A stretch of DNA of 64,000 nucleotides, taken from positions 62,001 to 126,000 of the forward strand of contig NZ_JAIQYZ010000004.1 of NCBI RefSeq assembly GCF_020164495.1, written 5' to 3'. The position numbers and the translations under genes were made by a program. The notes below the pieces were generated by a model that made no database searches, was not told where the DNA came from, and saw nothing but the letters and a program-made list of their open reading frames with translations. Of this stretch, positions 1-7,479 are shown piece after piece (position 1 is the first letter of the stretch; each line of letters starts with the position of its first letter). This DNA comes from Psychroflexus lacisalsi (GTDB taxonomy: Bacteria > Bacteroidota > Bacteroidia > Flavobacteriales > Flavobacteriaceae).

Positions 1-78
1 TATTCATTGTTTGAAATTTTAGGTTTAATCTTAATTGATAAGGTGGAATACTGTCTTTAGAGAAGTACCCTTAAACGA

Positions 79-513
79 TTAACCTAAAGATGGTGGACCT
101 CGCGAATTGAGGGATGAGAGATATTGCTCAAAATAAATATGAGGTGGATGGTAATCCATAACATTTTCCGCTTCATTATAGTTTATAGAAATGCTATAAT
201 GATAATCCGAGGCAGGCGAGCTTATATCTTTTTTAAGATTGAAGTGTTTGACACCAATTTTATTGGTCACCAAAATATCATTAGAAGCCACAGAGTGTGC
301 ATGGCTTACTAAAAACAAATCTAAAAGCCCTTTATTTGAACTTTCTTTTTCTGGGACATTTTGATTGTGGCTATGACTCTCACTATGTGCAATAGCTTTA
401 TGCGAATGCTGAACTTCATCCTGGTGATGCCAATGAGGTACTACCTGATGCAAAAAAAATAGGCTAAATATGCCTAAAAAGAAAAGAGCCTTTATGTGAT
501 TGTTTTTTTGCAT
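79..513 (-). CDS. His-rich small exported protein, probably metal related
   Basis: A protein of 144 residues with an N-terminal hydrophobic segment (about residues 8-25) followed by a His-rich stretch containing HWHHQDEVQHSH and SESHSH, then a polar region ending in RGPPSLG. Short Bacteroidetes proteins with this layout and an RGPP-type C-terminus are often found beside heavy-metal efflux genes, so exported metal binding is a reasonable inference; the downstream neighbour lies outside the window. I chose the ATG at 511-513. A TTG nine bases upstream would fall inside the promoter box at 520-527, which sits only 6 bases before this ATG. No catalytic motif is visible. The coding region is real on the grounds of its signal-like N-terminus and promoter; the function is a guess. 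Confidence 0.7.
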   Translation of the reverse strand: MQKNNHIKALFFLGIFSLFFLHQVVPHWHHQDEVQHSHKAIAHSESHSHNQNVPEKESSNKGLLDLFLVSHAHSVASNDILVTNKIGVKHFNLKKDISSPASDYHYSISINYNEAENVMDYHPPHIYFEQYLSSLNSRGPPSLG

Positions 514-519
514 TAAATG

Positions 520-527
520 CAAATGTA
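520..527 (-). promoter_or_regulatory. Bacteroidetes -7 promoter box TACATTTG
   Basis: On the minus strand this reads TACATTTG, an exact match to the TAnnTTTG -7 consensus of Bacteroidetes housekeeping promoters. Only 6 bases separate it from the ATG of the His-rich gene, so the transcript would be leaderless or nearly so. No strong -33 TTG is evident. Confidence 0.55.
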
Positions 528-652
528 GTATTTTATAATTGGTTTATAGATTTCATTTTTTTTAAAGAAATAATTTCTCAGTAAAAGTCGAAAACGGGTC
601 TCTGTTTATTGTTGATTGATGTTTTGCACTAGGAGATAATAAATATATCCTT

Positions 653-781
653 TGTGAACAAAATAAGAAAAAGAAGCTAGCCTTAATCGCCGTAGACAAT
701 AAGCTGCTCAATCAATGTTTTGCTATCGCAAAATCAGGTTTGATCTACAATGAAAGTTATGCTTCTGTATTGTCTAAATAA
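653..781 (+). pseudogene. IS110-type transposase, C-terminal remnant
   Basis: One reading frame gives about 42 residues including KKKLALIAVDNKLL, FAIAKSG and YNESY before a stop at 779-781. This matches the C-terminal end of IS110/IS116/IS902-family transposases, where a KK(V/L)AL(I/V)AV-NKLL motif is followed by FAIA-SG. No upstream transposase domain and no start codon exist here, so it is a decayed end fragment. The rest of the gap 514-962 holds A/T tracts and no supported gene. Confidence 0.5.
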
Positions 782-962
782 ATAGAGAAAAATCAAATAA
801 AAAAGCTCAAAGAATCAGTTTTATGAATCCATGAGGCTAGACTACTAGTGTTTCAAATTAAAGTAGAAAAGAGTTGTTTTTTACCTCAGTTTTTTTTTTG
901 GCGTGTCGTTATTTTTTAATTTCAGAAGATTTAAAATTCAACTACATTTCGTTAGTTTGAAA

Positions 963-1430
963 TTATTCACAATATTTTTTTATAAAGTCATAAGCTTCAT
1001 CATTACCTAATTTAGCGGCCTTATTCCAATCATTACAAGCTTCCTTTATATTTCCTAACTTTTGTCTAGCTAGACCTCTGTTATAAAAAGAATGTGGGTC
1101 TTTAGAGTTTATTCCAATAGCCTTATCAAAGTCTTCTATCGCACCTTTAATATCTCCCAAAGTACTCTTAGCATAACCTCTGTATTTATATACCCTTGAA
1201 TCTTGAGAGTCGAGTTCAATTGCTTTATTGTAATCTAGAATTGCATCATTTAAATAACCTAATTGCTTTTTTGCCCAACCTCTATTAAAGTATCCTCTTT
1301 TATCTTCTGGATTAATTTCAATAATCTCATTAAAGTCTTCAATTGCTGATTTGTACTGTTTTAAATACTGCTTTGAAGTCCCTCTTAAATCATAAAGCGT
1401 TGGATTTTTTGGCTCTAATTTTATTGCCAT
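963..1430 (-). CDS. TPR-repeat protein, possibly 5'-truncated
   Basis: A protein of 155 residues made almost entirely of 34-residue tetratricopeptide repeats: at least four copies of the pattern YxxRGxAKxxLGxxxxAIxDxxKAIE, ending in a Sel1-like KEACNDWNKAAKLGN segment. TPRs are protein-protein interaction scaffolds. The start is doubtful. The same frame stays open for 19 codons upstream of the ATG and encodes the first helix of another TPR (NYEGAIEDF) before a stop. No ATG, GTG or TTG lies in that stretch, and no signal peptide is present, although family members in this phylum are usually exported. It may be a truncated copy or a gene decaying in this disturbed region. Confidence 0.6.
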   Translation of the reverse strand: MAIKLEPKNPTLYDLRGTSKQYLKQYKSAIEDFNEIIEINPEDKRGYFNRGWAKKQLGYLNDAILDYNKAIELDSQDSRVYKYRGYAKSTLGDIKGAIEDFDKAIGINSKDPHSFYNRGLARQKLGNIKEACNDWNKAAKLGNDEAYDFIKKYCE

Positions 1431-1657
1431 TGTAAAGTCCTCAATAGCTCCCTCATAATTTTTTAATCTATTTTTGAATTTTACAAATTAAAGTTGCAGT
1501 TATAATTAAAAATATGACTTAGAATTTATCAAAAACCAAAATATGACTTGACAAATCAATTAAATAAATTAGAAATTAAAATCTTTATATTTGAAATCTG
1601 GTTAGTAAAATGTAAAATAAATTCATGATAAATAGGTTTTATTCACAAAATATTCAC

Positions 1658-1697
1658 AAAAAAAAGGGGAGCTACAGAATATATATCTGTAACTCCC
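1658..1697 (-). terminator. Rho-independent terminator after a tRNA-Pro 3' fragment
   Basis: On the minus strand a 12-bp stem (GGGAGTTACAGA pairing with TCTGTAGCTCCC, one wobble) is followed by eight T residues. It lies about 10 bases downstream of a tRNA-Pro-like 3' end (CACCCCGAC), as a terminator would sit behind a tRNA gene. Confidence 0.6.
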
Positions 1698-1700
1698 TCA

Positions 1701-1896
1701 TTTTCAAGTCGGGGTGGCAGGATTACCTCCTGAAAGTCGGTGATCCTGAAAATGAGGTTGTTGCTCATTAAAAGCCAAAACACCTATAGCGTTTATAAGG
1801 TATTTTTGTGTTCTCTTCGTTTTTGAAGCAAGCTTCAGCCTCTAGAAAACAAAAAAGCCTTACACTTTCGTGTAAGGCTTTTGATGGTCGGGGTGG
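1701..1896. repeat. Direct repeat copy 1 (tRNA-Pro 3' fragment and terminators)
   Basis: This stretch of about 196 bp recurs at 1980-2175 at a constant offset of 279 bp with only about eight differences. It starts with GTCGGGGTGGCAGGATT, identical to the 3' end of the tRNA-Pro gene at 2164-2241 read on the plus strand, then departs from the tRNA. It ends with a terminator hairpin and GATGGTCGGGGTGGC, again tRNA-Pro 3' end. A central hairpin (around 1772-1800) carries mutations relative to copy 2, so copy 1 looks like the more decayed copy. Confidence 0.8.
1850..1882 (-). terminator. Terminator hairpin, older copy
   Basis: Stem AAGCCTTACAC/GTGTAAGGCTT with a TTTC loop and a T run on the minus strand. 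It is identical to the tRNA-Pro terminator at 2129-2161. It lies directly behind a tRNA-like 3' end (CACCCCGACCATC on the minus strand) whose gene body has been lost. Confidence 0.7.
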
Positions 1897-1949
1897 CTGC
1901 TCCGAAGCATCGGAGGAACCTTTGACCTCTTATTTTGAGAATTTTAAAC

Positions 1950-1982
1950 AAAAAAAAGCCACTTAGTAAACTAAGTGACTTT
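1950..1982 (-). terminator. Terminator hairpin of second tRNA-like fragment
   Basis: On the minus strand GTCACTTAG pairs with CTAAGTGGC around TTTA, followed by eight T residues. It differs in sequence from the neighbouring hairpins. It follows the tRNA-Pro 3'-end fragment at about 1985-2005 read on the minus strand. Confidence 0.6.
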
Positions 1983-2175
1983 TCAAGTCGGGGTGGCAGG
2001 ATTACCTCCCAAAAGTCGGTGATCCTGAAAATGAGGTTGTTGCTCATTAAAAGCCTAAACGCCTATAGCGTTTATAAGGCTTTTTTGTGTTCTCTTCGGT
2101 TTTGAAGCAAGCTTTAACCTCTAGAAAACAAAAAAGCCTTACACTTTCGTGTAAGGCTTTTGATGGTCGGGGTGG
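1980..2175. repeat. Direct repeat copy 2, overlapping the 3' end of tRNA-Pro
   Basis: Partner of the repeat at 1701-1896. Its right end runs into the acceptor and T-arm end of the functional tRNA-Pro gene. It also holds a strong plus-strand hairpin at 2051-2086 (AAGCCTAAACGC / GCGTTTATAAGGC then six T). The intervening 1897-1979 contains a second tRNA-like fragment that diverges after GGGGTGGC, and a terminator. Confidence 0.8.
2129..2161 (-). terminator. Terminator of the tRNA-Ser/tRNA-Pro operon
   Basis: The stem AAGCCTTACAC/GTGTAAGGCTT with a four-base loop and a T run on the minus strand starts three bases after the encoded CCA of tRNA-Pro. It is a textbook factor-independent terminator. 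Confidence 0.8.
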
Positions 2176-2241
2176 CAGGATTCGAACCTGCGACCTCCTG
2201 CTCCCAAAGCAGGCGCGATGACCGGGCTACGCTACACCCCG
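2164..2241 (-). tRNA. tRNA-Pro (anticodon TGG)
   Basis: The minus strand folds into a standard cloverleaf: acceptor CGGGGTG/CACCCCG, D-arm, anticodon stem CCTGC/GCAGG around loop TTTGGGA (anticodon TGG), and T-arm GCAGGTTCGAATCCTGC. The discriminator A is followed by an encoded CCA. It is the second gene of a two-tRNA operon behind tRNA-Ser. Fragments of its 3' end recur downstream at about 1710, 1887 and 1989, which marks it as a repeated recombination target. Confidence 0.95.
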
Positions 2242-2295
2242 AGTGTAGATTTTGTTTGAGTTTAGATGGATCTCGCTTCATCTAAAATATATCAG

Positions 2296-2379
2296 CGGAG
2301 AGACAGGGACTCGAACCCTGGCGACACTTACGCGTCGACAGATTAGCAATCTGCTCCATTACCACTCTGGCACCTCTCC
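2296..2379 (-). tRNA. tRNA-Ser (anticodon GCT)
   Basis: Minus-strand cloverleaf with acceptor GGAGAGG/CTCTCC, anticodon loop TTGCTAA (GCT, reading AGC/AGU), a long class II variable arm (GTCGACGCGTAAGTGTCGC) and T-arm CAGGGTTCGAGTCCCTG. Discriminator G is as expected for serine; CCA is not encoded. It is the first gene of the operon, with tRNA-Pro 54 bases downstream. Confidence 0.95.
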
Positions 2380-2412
2380 AATGTTTATAAGAACATGCGC
2401 TTTTTGCGGTTG

Positions 2413-2443
2413 CAAATATAACTGCAATTTTGATTTTGACAAA
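2413..2443 (-). promoter_or_regulatory. Promoter of the tRNA-Ser/tRNA-Pro operon
   Basis: On the minus strand TTTG, a 19-base spacer and TATATTTG form a full Bacteroidetes housekeeping promoter about 33 bases before tRNA-Ser. The box and the following CAACCGCAAAA are identical to the promoter of tRNA-Asn at 54874, suggesting a shared initiation region for stable RNA genes. Confidence 0.75.
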
Positions 2444-2472
2444 GCGAATTGAGATTATTTTCTAGTTTCTTT

Positions 2473-2778
2473 TTAACTCATTGGAGTCTGCTCTTCTAGA
2501 ACAACAATAAGTTCATTCGCCTCTTTCTTTCCGCTCTCTCTCCATACCATTTCACCCAAATTATAGAGCATATAGGTAGGAAGGTTCTTTACTTTTAAGG
2601 CTTCAACGAGCTGAGGATTTTTTTCAGCATCAATTTTAATAATCTTTAACCTATCTCCTAAAGCAGCACTCACGTCTTTCAACCGATCGTGGATACCTTC
2701 ACAGTCTTCGCTCCAATCTGCAAAAAAATTGAGCAGGATAGGTTTTTTCTCATCGATAAGCTCACCAAACTTTGTCAT
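2473..2778 (-). CDS. Thioredoxin-fold protein lacking the first active-site Cys
   Basis: A cytoplasmic thioredoxin-like domain of 101 residues without signal peptide. The landmark FFADW precedes the active site, and the cis-proline loop reads NLPTY. The redox motif normally WCxxC is here W-S-E-D-C (about residues 22-26), so only the second, buried-type cysteine remains and dithiol exchange is not possible in the usual way. A monothiol, binding or chaperone role is more likely. It lies 53 bases downstream of the RND efflux pump gene on the same strand and could be the last gene of that operon. The fold assignment is secure; the function is unknown. Confidence 0.85.
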   Translation of the reverse strand: MTKFGELIDEKKPILLNFFADWSEDCEGIHDRLKDVSAALGDRLKIIKIDAEKNPQLVEALKVKNLPTYMLYNLGEMVWRESGKKEANELIVVLEEQTPMS

Positions 2779-2831
2779 CGAATTCTAATTTTGATTAAAT
2801 TTAGTTCAAAATACTTCAGCTTCCAAATCTT

Positions 2832-5800
2832 TTAGGATGAGGTATTTACAGGGTCTGGTGATTTTTTAAATCTCAATTTAGCTCTTAGGACCAAATAAAA
2901 CATCACAGGAACTATAATTAAGGTTAAGAAGGTTGCGAAAATCAATCCAAAAATCACTGTCCATGCCAAGGGTCCCCAAAAAATCACGTTATCTCCACCC
3001 ACATAAACATTTGGTGCGTAATCTACAAAGAGTCCAAAGAAATCGATGTTCAAACCTACCGCTAGCGGGATTAATCCAAGTACTGTGGTGATCGCTGTAA
3101 GCAATACAGGTCTAAGTCTAGATTTCCCTCCAGCAACAATTTCTTCAAAATACTGCTGTCTGGTAAGCATCTCTTCATCCTCTAAGTCTAACTTTTCTTT
3201 TCGTCGGTCGATAAGGATTTGAGTATAATCCACCAGGACAATCGCATTGTTAACAACAATACCCGCCAGTGAAATAATTCCCATCATGGTCATGATAATC
3301 ACGAAGTCCATTTGGAATATGCCAAGTCCAAAGAAAACCCCACCTAAACTCAAGATCACCGCCATCAAAATGATAATTGGCTTAGAAATAGAGTTGAATT
3401 GTGCTACGAGAATAAGCAGAATCCCTCCTACGGCAAGCAGAAGTGCTTTAAGAAGAAAATCTAAGTTTTCTTCTTGTTTTTCCTGTTCTCCAGTAAATTT
3501 ATAAGTCATACTTTCTTTCAAGTCAAAATACTGAAGCTCGCTTTCTATTTGCTGAACAATTTCATTGCCGTTATAGCCGCCGAGGACGTTAGAGTAAAGG
3601 GTAATGACTCTCTTTAAATCTTTCCGTTTGATAGAGGAGAAGGTCGATGTCTGGGTCTTATCTATTAAAGTAGAGATAGGCGTTTGTATAATCTCGCCTT
3701 TATTGTTTCTGAAGGTCACTGGCTGGTTAAAAATCGTGTTTTCATCGTACCGGGTTTCTTCATTAAATCTTACATTGATCTGGTAGTCGTCATCCTCATC
3801 CTTGTAAGTGGACGCTTCTTCTCCAAAGACAGATCGTCTTATGACTTGACCCACCTGAGCGGTAGATATGCCAAGTTTACCAGCTTTTGCTTTATCGACT
3901 CTAATGTCCATTTCAGGTTTGGATTTATTGATGTCGATTTTTAATTCTTCAATCCCATCGATTCCAGCATCGTCGATAAATTCCCTCATGCGCTCTGCTT
4001 CAGATAACATCTGATCGTAATTCTCACCCTTCAACTCAATATTGATAGGATATCCTGAAGGAGGTCCTGCGGCGTCTTTTTCAACAACAATGGATACTCC
4101 TGGGAAACCTCTTACAGACTCTCTTACTTCGTCTAGAACTTTGCTACTTCTTACGCCTCTTCGGAGTTTAAACTGTCGCATAGATAGCGTGACTTTTCCG
4201 CGATGAGGCATTTCGTTGGCTTGCCCAGCATCTGTATTAGGGTTTCCAGAGCCTTTACCGACTTGCGATATAGCAGACTCGACCATAAAGTTATAGCCGT
4301 TTTCATCTTCGTATTTTTTTAAGGTCTCAAAAATACGTTCCTCTACCTTCTTGGTCAGTTTGTTGGTCTTATGAATGTCTGTCCCTTCAGGATATTCAAT
4401 ATAAGCCATAATTTGATTGGGCTGATTTTCGGGAAAGAACAAAACCTCTGGCTGAATAATGCCAATAAATACAAAAGAGGAAAATAAAATACCTAAAGTT
4501 CCAAAAAAGAAGAGATAGGCTCTCTTTTTATAAATCGCAAACTTGAGGAATTTCTCGTAGAAGTTTTCCAATTTCTTTAAAGATCGGAACTGAAAGAAAT
4601 AAATTGCTTTCACTAAAAATAACTTATAAATCCAAAGTAAAATAGAGGCTAATATGGCAAGATTTCCCAAACCGCGTAAGCCTCCAATATCTAAAATAAA
4701 CCCTAAACTCAAGGAAATAATACCTATTCCAAGGAGGATAAGACTCCACCGAATGGTTTGTTTATTTTTTAATTTCTTTTCCTCAACTTTCATGAATTTT
4801 GAGGTTAACATCGCGTTGATGATCAGCGCCACAAACAGTGACGAGCTTAGGACTACCGAAAGGGTAATGGGAAAGTAGATCATAAATTTACCGATGGTTC
4901 CCGGCCATAATCCCAAGGGGAAAAAAGCGGCAAGCGTCGTTGCCGTAGAAGCGATGATTGGCCATGCAATTTCTCCAATTCCTTGTTTTGCTGCGGCGGT
5001 TCTACTCATGCCTTGGTCCATGAGTGAGTACACATTTTCTACAACCACTATACCATTATCCACCAGCATACCTAGCCCCATAACCAAACCAAATAGCACC
5101 ATTGTGTTGAGCGTAAACCCAAGTCCCGATAAAATGATAAGCGCTAATAGCATAGACATTGGGATAGCTACCCCTACAAAAAGTGCATTTCTAAAGCCTA
5201 AAAAGAACATCAAAACGATAATAACCAAGAGTACACCAAAGATGATGTTATTCACTAGGTCGTTCACTTGGTTTTCAGTCTTTATAGATTGGTCGTTGGA
5301 TAGGCTGATGTTTAAAGCTTCTGGGAAATAGTTTTCTCTTTCATCATCGACGATGGTTTTAATTTTTTCTACCGCCTCAATCATATTTTTACCAGCTCTT
5401 TTCTTCACATCGAGCATGACTACTGCCTCACCGTAATTTCTAGCAAAGGTTGTAGGATCCTTGGTGTGGAAATTCACTTTAGCAACATCCCTTAAATAAA
5501 CTTCACCTCCATCATCTTTCACCACGATGTCGTAAAGCTCATCTGGAGACTCAATCTCTCCTAAAATCCTGATGTTCTTTTCAAATCCGTTGGATATGAT
5601 ATTACCTCCAGAGATGGTTTTGTTTTCATTACGAATAGAAGTGATAATATCGGTAAAGCTCACCTCCATGGCGGCCATTTTGTAAATGTCTACCGCAACT
5701 TCTACTTCTTTTTCATCTACACCTCGAACCGTAGCCTCTTTAATTTCAGGTAGCAACTCTATCTTATCTTGAAGGTATTCTGCAAAATCTTTTAATTTCT

Positions 5801-6296
5801 GGATATTATAATTCCCCGTAAAGCTAATATTCAGTATAGGAATCATCTCAGATATATTAAGGTCGAACACGTTGGGCTCTACCTTTGCACCATTGTCTAG
5901 AGTTGGCCAAGTGGTTTCAGACTTAACTTGGTCTACCTTGTCTTTGATGAGTTGCTTGGCGTTTTGTACTTCTACATCTTCTTCAAACTCGACAATCACC
6001 ATAGAGTAATCCTGCAAAGTAGAAGAGGTAATTTCTCGAACGCCCTTCACATCCTTAAACACTTCCTCTAATGGTTCCGTGATAAATTTTTCAACATCTT
6101 CTACAGAGGTGCCAGGCTCTATAGAACTCACGTATATCTTGGTTTCAACAATCTCTGGGAAATCCTCCCTTGGCATTCCGTAGTAAGCCATTATTCCTCC
6201 AATGAGTATAATAAGGCTTATCACATATACGGTCATCTTATTATCTATTGCCCAAGACGATAAGGCAAATTCTTTATAAGTGTTCTTTTTGGCCAT
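2832..6296 (-). CDS. RND efflux transporter, inner-membrane pump subunit
   Basis: A proton-driven AcrB/MexB-like (HAE-1) pump of 1154 residues that forms a tripartite exporter with the adaptor and TolC proteins encoded just upstream. Two repeats of six membrane helices and two large periplasmic porter loops can be followed. The TM4 motif reads LVDNGIVVVEN: the first of the two classic proton-relay aspartates is present and the second is Asn. An insert of about 100 residues between TM6 and TM7 adds two hydrophobic helices (about residues 508-560), which makes the protein longer than AcrB (about 1050). The gene starts 3 bases after the adaptor gene. The substrate cannot be read from sequence. 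Confidence 0.93.
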   Translation of the reverse strand: MAKKNTYKEFALSSWAIDNKMTVYVISLIILIGGIMAYYGMPREDFPEIVETKIYVSSIEPGTSVEDVEKFITEPLEEVFKDVKGVREITSSTLQDYSMVIVEFEEDVEVQNAKQLIKDKVDQVKSETTWPTLDNGAKVEPNVFDLNISEMIPILNISFTGNYNIQKLKDFAEYLQDKIELLPEIKEATVRGVDEKEVEVAVDIYKMAAMEVSFTDIITSIRNENKTISGGNIISNGFEKNIRILGEIESPDELYDIVVKDDGGEVYLRDVAKVNFHTKDPTTFARNYGEAVVMLDVKKRAGKNMIEAVEKIKTIVDDERENYFPEALNISLSNDQSIKTENQVNDLVNNIIFGVLLVIIVLMFFLGFRNALFVGVAIPMSMLLALIILSGLGFTLNTMVLFGLVMGLGMLVDNGIVVVENVYSLMDQGMSRTAAAKQGIGEIAWPIIASTATTLAAFFPLGLWPGTIGKFMIYFPITLSVVLSSSLFVALIINAMLTSKFMKVEEKKLKNKQTIRWSLILLGIGIISLSLGFILDIGGLRGLGNLAILASILLWIYKLFLVKAIYFFQFRSLKKLENFYEKFLKFAIYKKRAYLFFFGTLGILFSSFVFIGIIQPEVLFFPENQPNQIMAYIEYPEGTDIHKTNKLTKKVEERIFETLKKYEDENGYNFMVESAISQVGKGSGNPNTDAGQANEMPHRGKVTLSMRQFKLRRGVRSSKVLDEVRESVRGFPGVSIVVEKDAAGPPSGYPINIELKGENYDQMLSEAERMREFIDDAGIDGIEELKIDINKSKPEMDIRVDKAKAGKLGISTAQVGQVIRRSVFGEEASTYKDEDDDYQINVRFNEETRYDENTIFNQPVTFRNNKGEIIQTPISTLIDKTQTSTFSSIKRKDLKRVITLYSNVLGGYNGNEIVQQIESELQYFDLKESMTYKFTGEQEKQEENLDFLLKALLLAVGGILLILVAQFNSISKPIIILMAVILSLGGVFFGLGIFQMDFVIIMTMMGIISLAGIVVNNAIVLVDYTQILIDRRKEKLDLEDEEMLTRQQYFEEIVAGGKSRLRPVLLTAITTVLGLIPLAVGLNIDFFGLFVDYAPNVYVGGDNVIFWGPLAWTVIFGLIFATFLTLIIVPVMFYLVLRAKLRFKKSPDPVNTSS

Positions 6297-6299
6297 TAC

Positions 6300-7475
6300 T
6301 TACTTTTTTTGAAAGTTCAACACTCTTACTTTATCATCTTTTTTGATTGTTCTGGCACCTTCAGTGACCACAACATCTGTAGCTTTTAGGCCTTCTAAAA
6401 CTTCTATTTCCCCTTGATAACTTTTGCCGAGTTTCAACTCACGGAAATTAGCAATACCAATACTATCGTTTTCCATCTGAAGAGAAAACGTAAAGGATTG
6501 TCCCGATGCATTCTCTTGCAAAATATTTTCTGGGATAACGATAGCTTGTTTGGAAGTGTAGTCATTTAGTTTTAAAGTAGCAATTAAGTTGGGCTTTACA
6601 AAGTCTATACTGTCTGGAATAGAGACTCGCACTCTAAAGTTTCTATTGCTTTCTGAAATATTACTAGAGACTTGAGAAACCTTCCCGATAAAGCTTTTTC
6701 CAATAGCACTTAGGGTCACAATAGCTTCGGAGCCTTCGTTGATATTACCAACATAATTTTCTGGAACATTTGCACTAACGTACATCTCTCCTAAATTCAA
6801 AATTCTAAAGATTGGCGTTTGACCAGGGGAAACCACTTGGCCTTGATCTGTGATCACTTCATCTATTTTCCCAGAAAAAGGAGCGTAAATTACAGATTTG
6901 TTGAGTTGGCTTCGCATTTGGTCAACGGCATTATCAATTTGCTCAAAGGCCGTTTTAGCTTCAAGATATTGTATTTCTGAACCTATATTCTCATCCCAAA
7001 GTCGCCCTTGTCTTTCGAATATCGTTTTGGCAAGCTCTCGCTGTGCCTTCATTTCCTCTAGTTGGCTCGATTGTCCTCCATCATCAATTTTGGCTAATTT
7101 TTGCCCTTTCTTAACCTGGTCACCCTCTTTGACGTAGATATCTTTTAATACACCTGAAAACTGAGGGTAGATCATGATATTTTGATCTGTAGTGACATCG
7201 CCTTGGACAGTGACATAGTGATTAAAATCTTTTGGAACTAGACTTAAAGCTTCCACTAAGGCATACTTTGAAGTATCTTCAAAATCAGCCAATTTTTTAT
7301 CTAAGGTTTTAATCTGGCTATTGAGTTTCCTCATCGAGGTATTCAATTCCTCACGTTTTTGATTCAGTTCTGCTTTAGATCCATTTTCGACAATATCTTC
7401 AATAGATTTTTCTTTGGGACCACAAGACACAATAATAACAAGGGAAAGTAGAGTGAGGTAAGATATATATTTCAT
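6300..7475 (-). CDS. RND periplasmic adaptor (membrane fusion) lipoprotein
   Basis: A membrane fusion protein of 391 residues bridging the RND pump and TolC. The signal sequence ends in a lipobox (LVIIVSCG), so the protein is lipid-anchored. A coiled coil (ELNQKREELNTSMRKLNSQI region) precedes a split barrel-sandwich/lipoyl domain (DIYVKEGDQVKKGQKLAKID), a helical hairpin and the returning half-lipoyl (IYAPFSGKIDEV), then a beta-barrel domain. I prefer the ATG at 7475, four bases after the TolC stop; the TTG at 7490 would overlap tolC and lengthen the signal peptide unnaturally. Second-to-last gene of the TetR-TolC-adaptor-pump operon. Confidence 0.92.
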   Translation of the reverse strand: MKYISYLTLLSLVIIVSCGPKEKSIEDIVENGSKAELNQKREELNTSMRKLNSQIKTLDKKLADFEDTSKYALVEALSLVPKDFNHYVTVQGDVTTDQNIMIYPQFSGVLKDIYVKEGDQVKKGQKLAKIDDGGQSSQLEEMKAQRELAKTIFERQGRLWDENIGSEIQYLEAKTAFEQIDNAVDQMRSQLNKSVIYAPFSGKIDEVITDQGQVVSPGQTPIFRILNLGEMYVSANVPENYVGNINEGSEAIVTLSAIGKSFIGKVSQVSSNISESNRNFRVRVSIPDSIDFVKPNLIATLKLNDYTSKQAIVIPENILQENASGQSFTFSLQMENDSIGIANFRELKLGKSYQGEIEVLEGLKATDVVVTEGARTIKKDDKVRVLNFQKK

Positions 7476-7479
7476 GGGT

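Noticed and set aside
1586-1593. TATATTTG promoter box on the plus strand
   Set aside because: No gene or RNA structure follows on that strand within reach except the terminator block; probably chance in AT-rich DNA.
1835-2047. Open frame of 70 codons on the minus strand across the repeat block
   Set aside because: It crosses two terminators and tRNA fragments, and its codons follow the repeat; no protein-like pattern.
1658-2241. Possible CRISPR-like array
   Set aside because: The repeated units are 15-17-bp tRNA ends at unequal spacing, with terminators between them, and no cas genes are present.
2252-2452. Open frame of 66 codons on the plus strand over tRNA-Ser
   Set aside because: It is the antisense of a tRNA gene and its promoter.
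4894-5331. Long antisense frame inside the RND pump gene
   Set aside because: It is a shadow of the conserved pump sequence; no promoter or family match.
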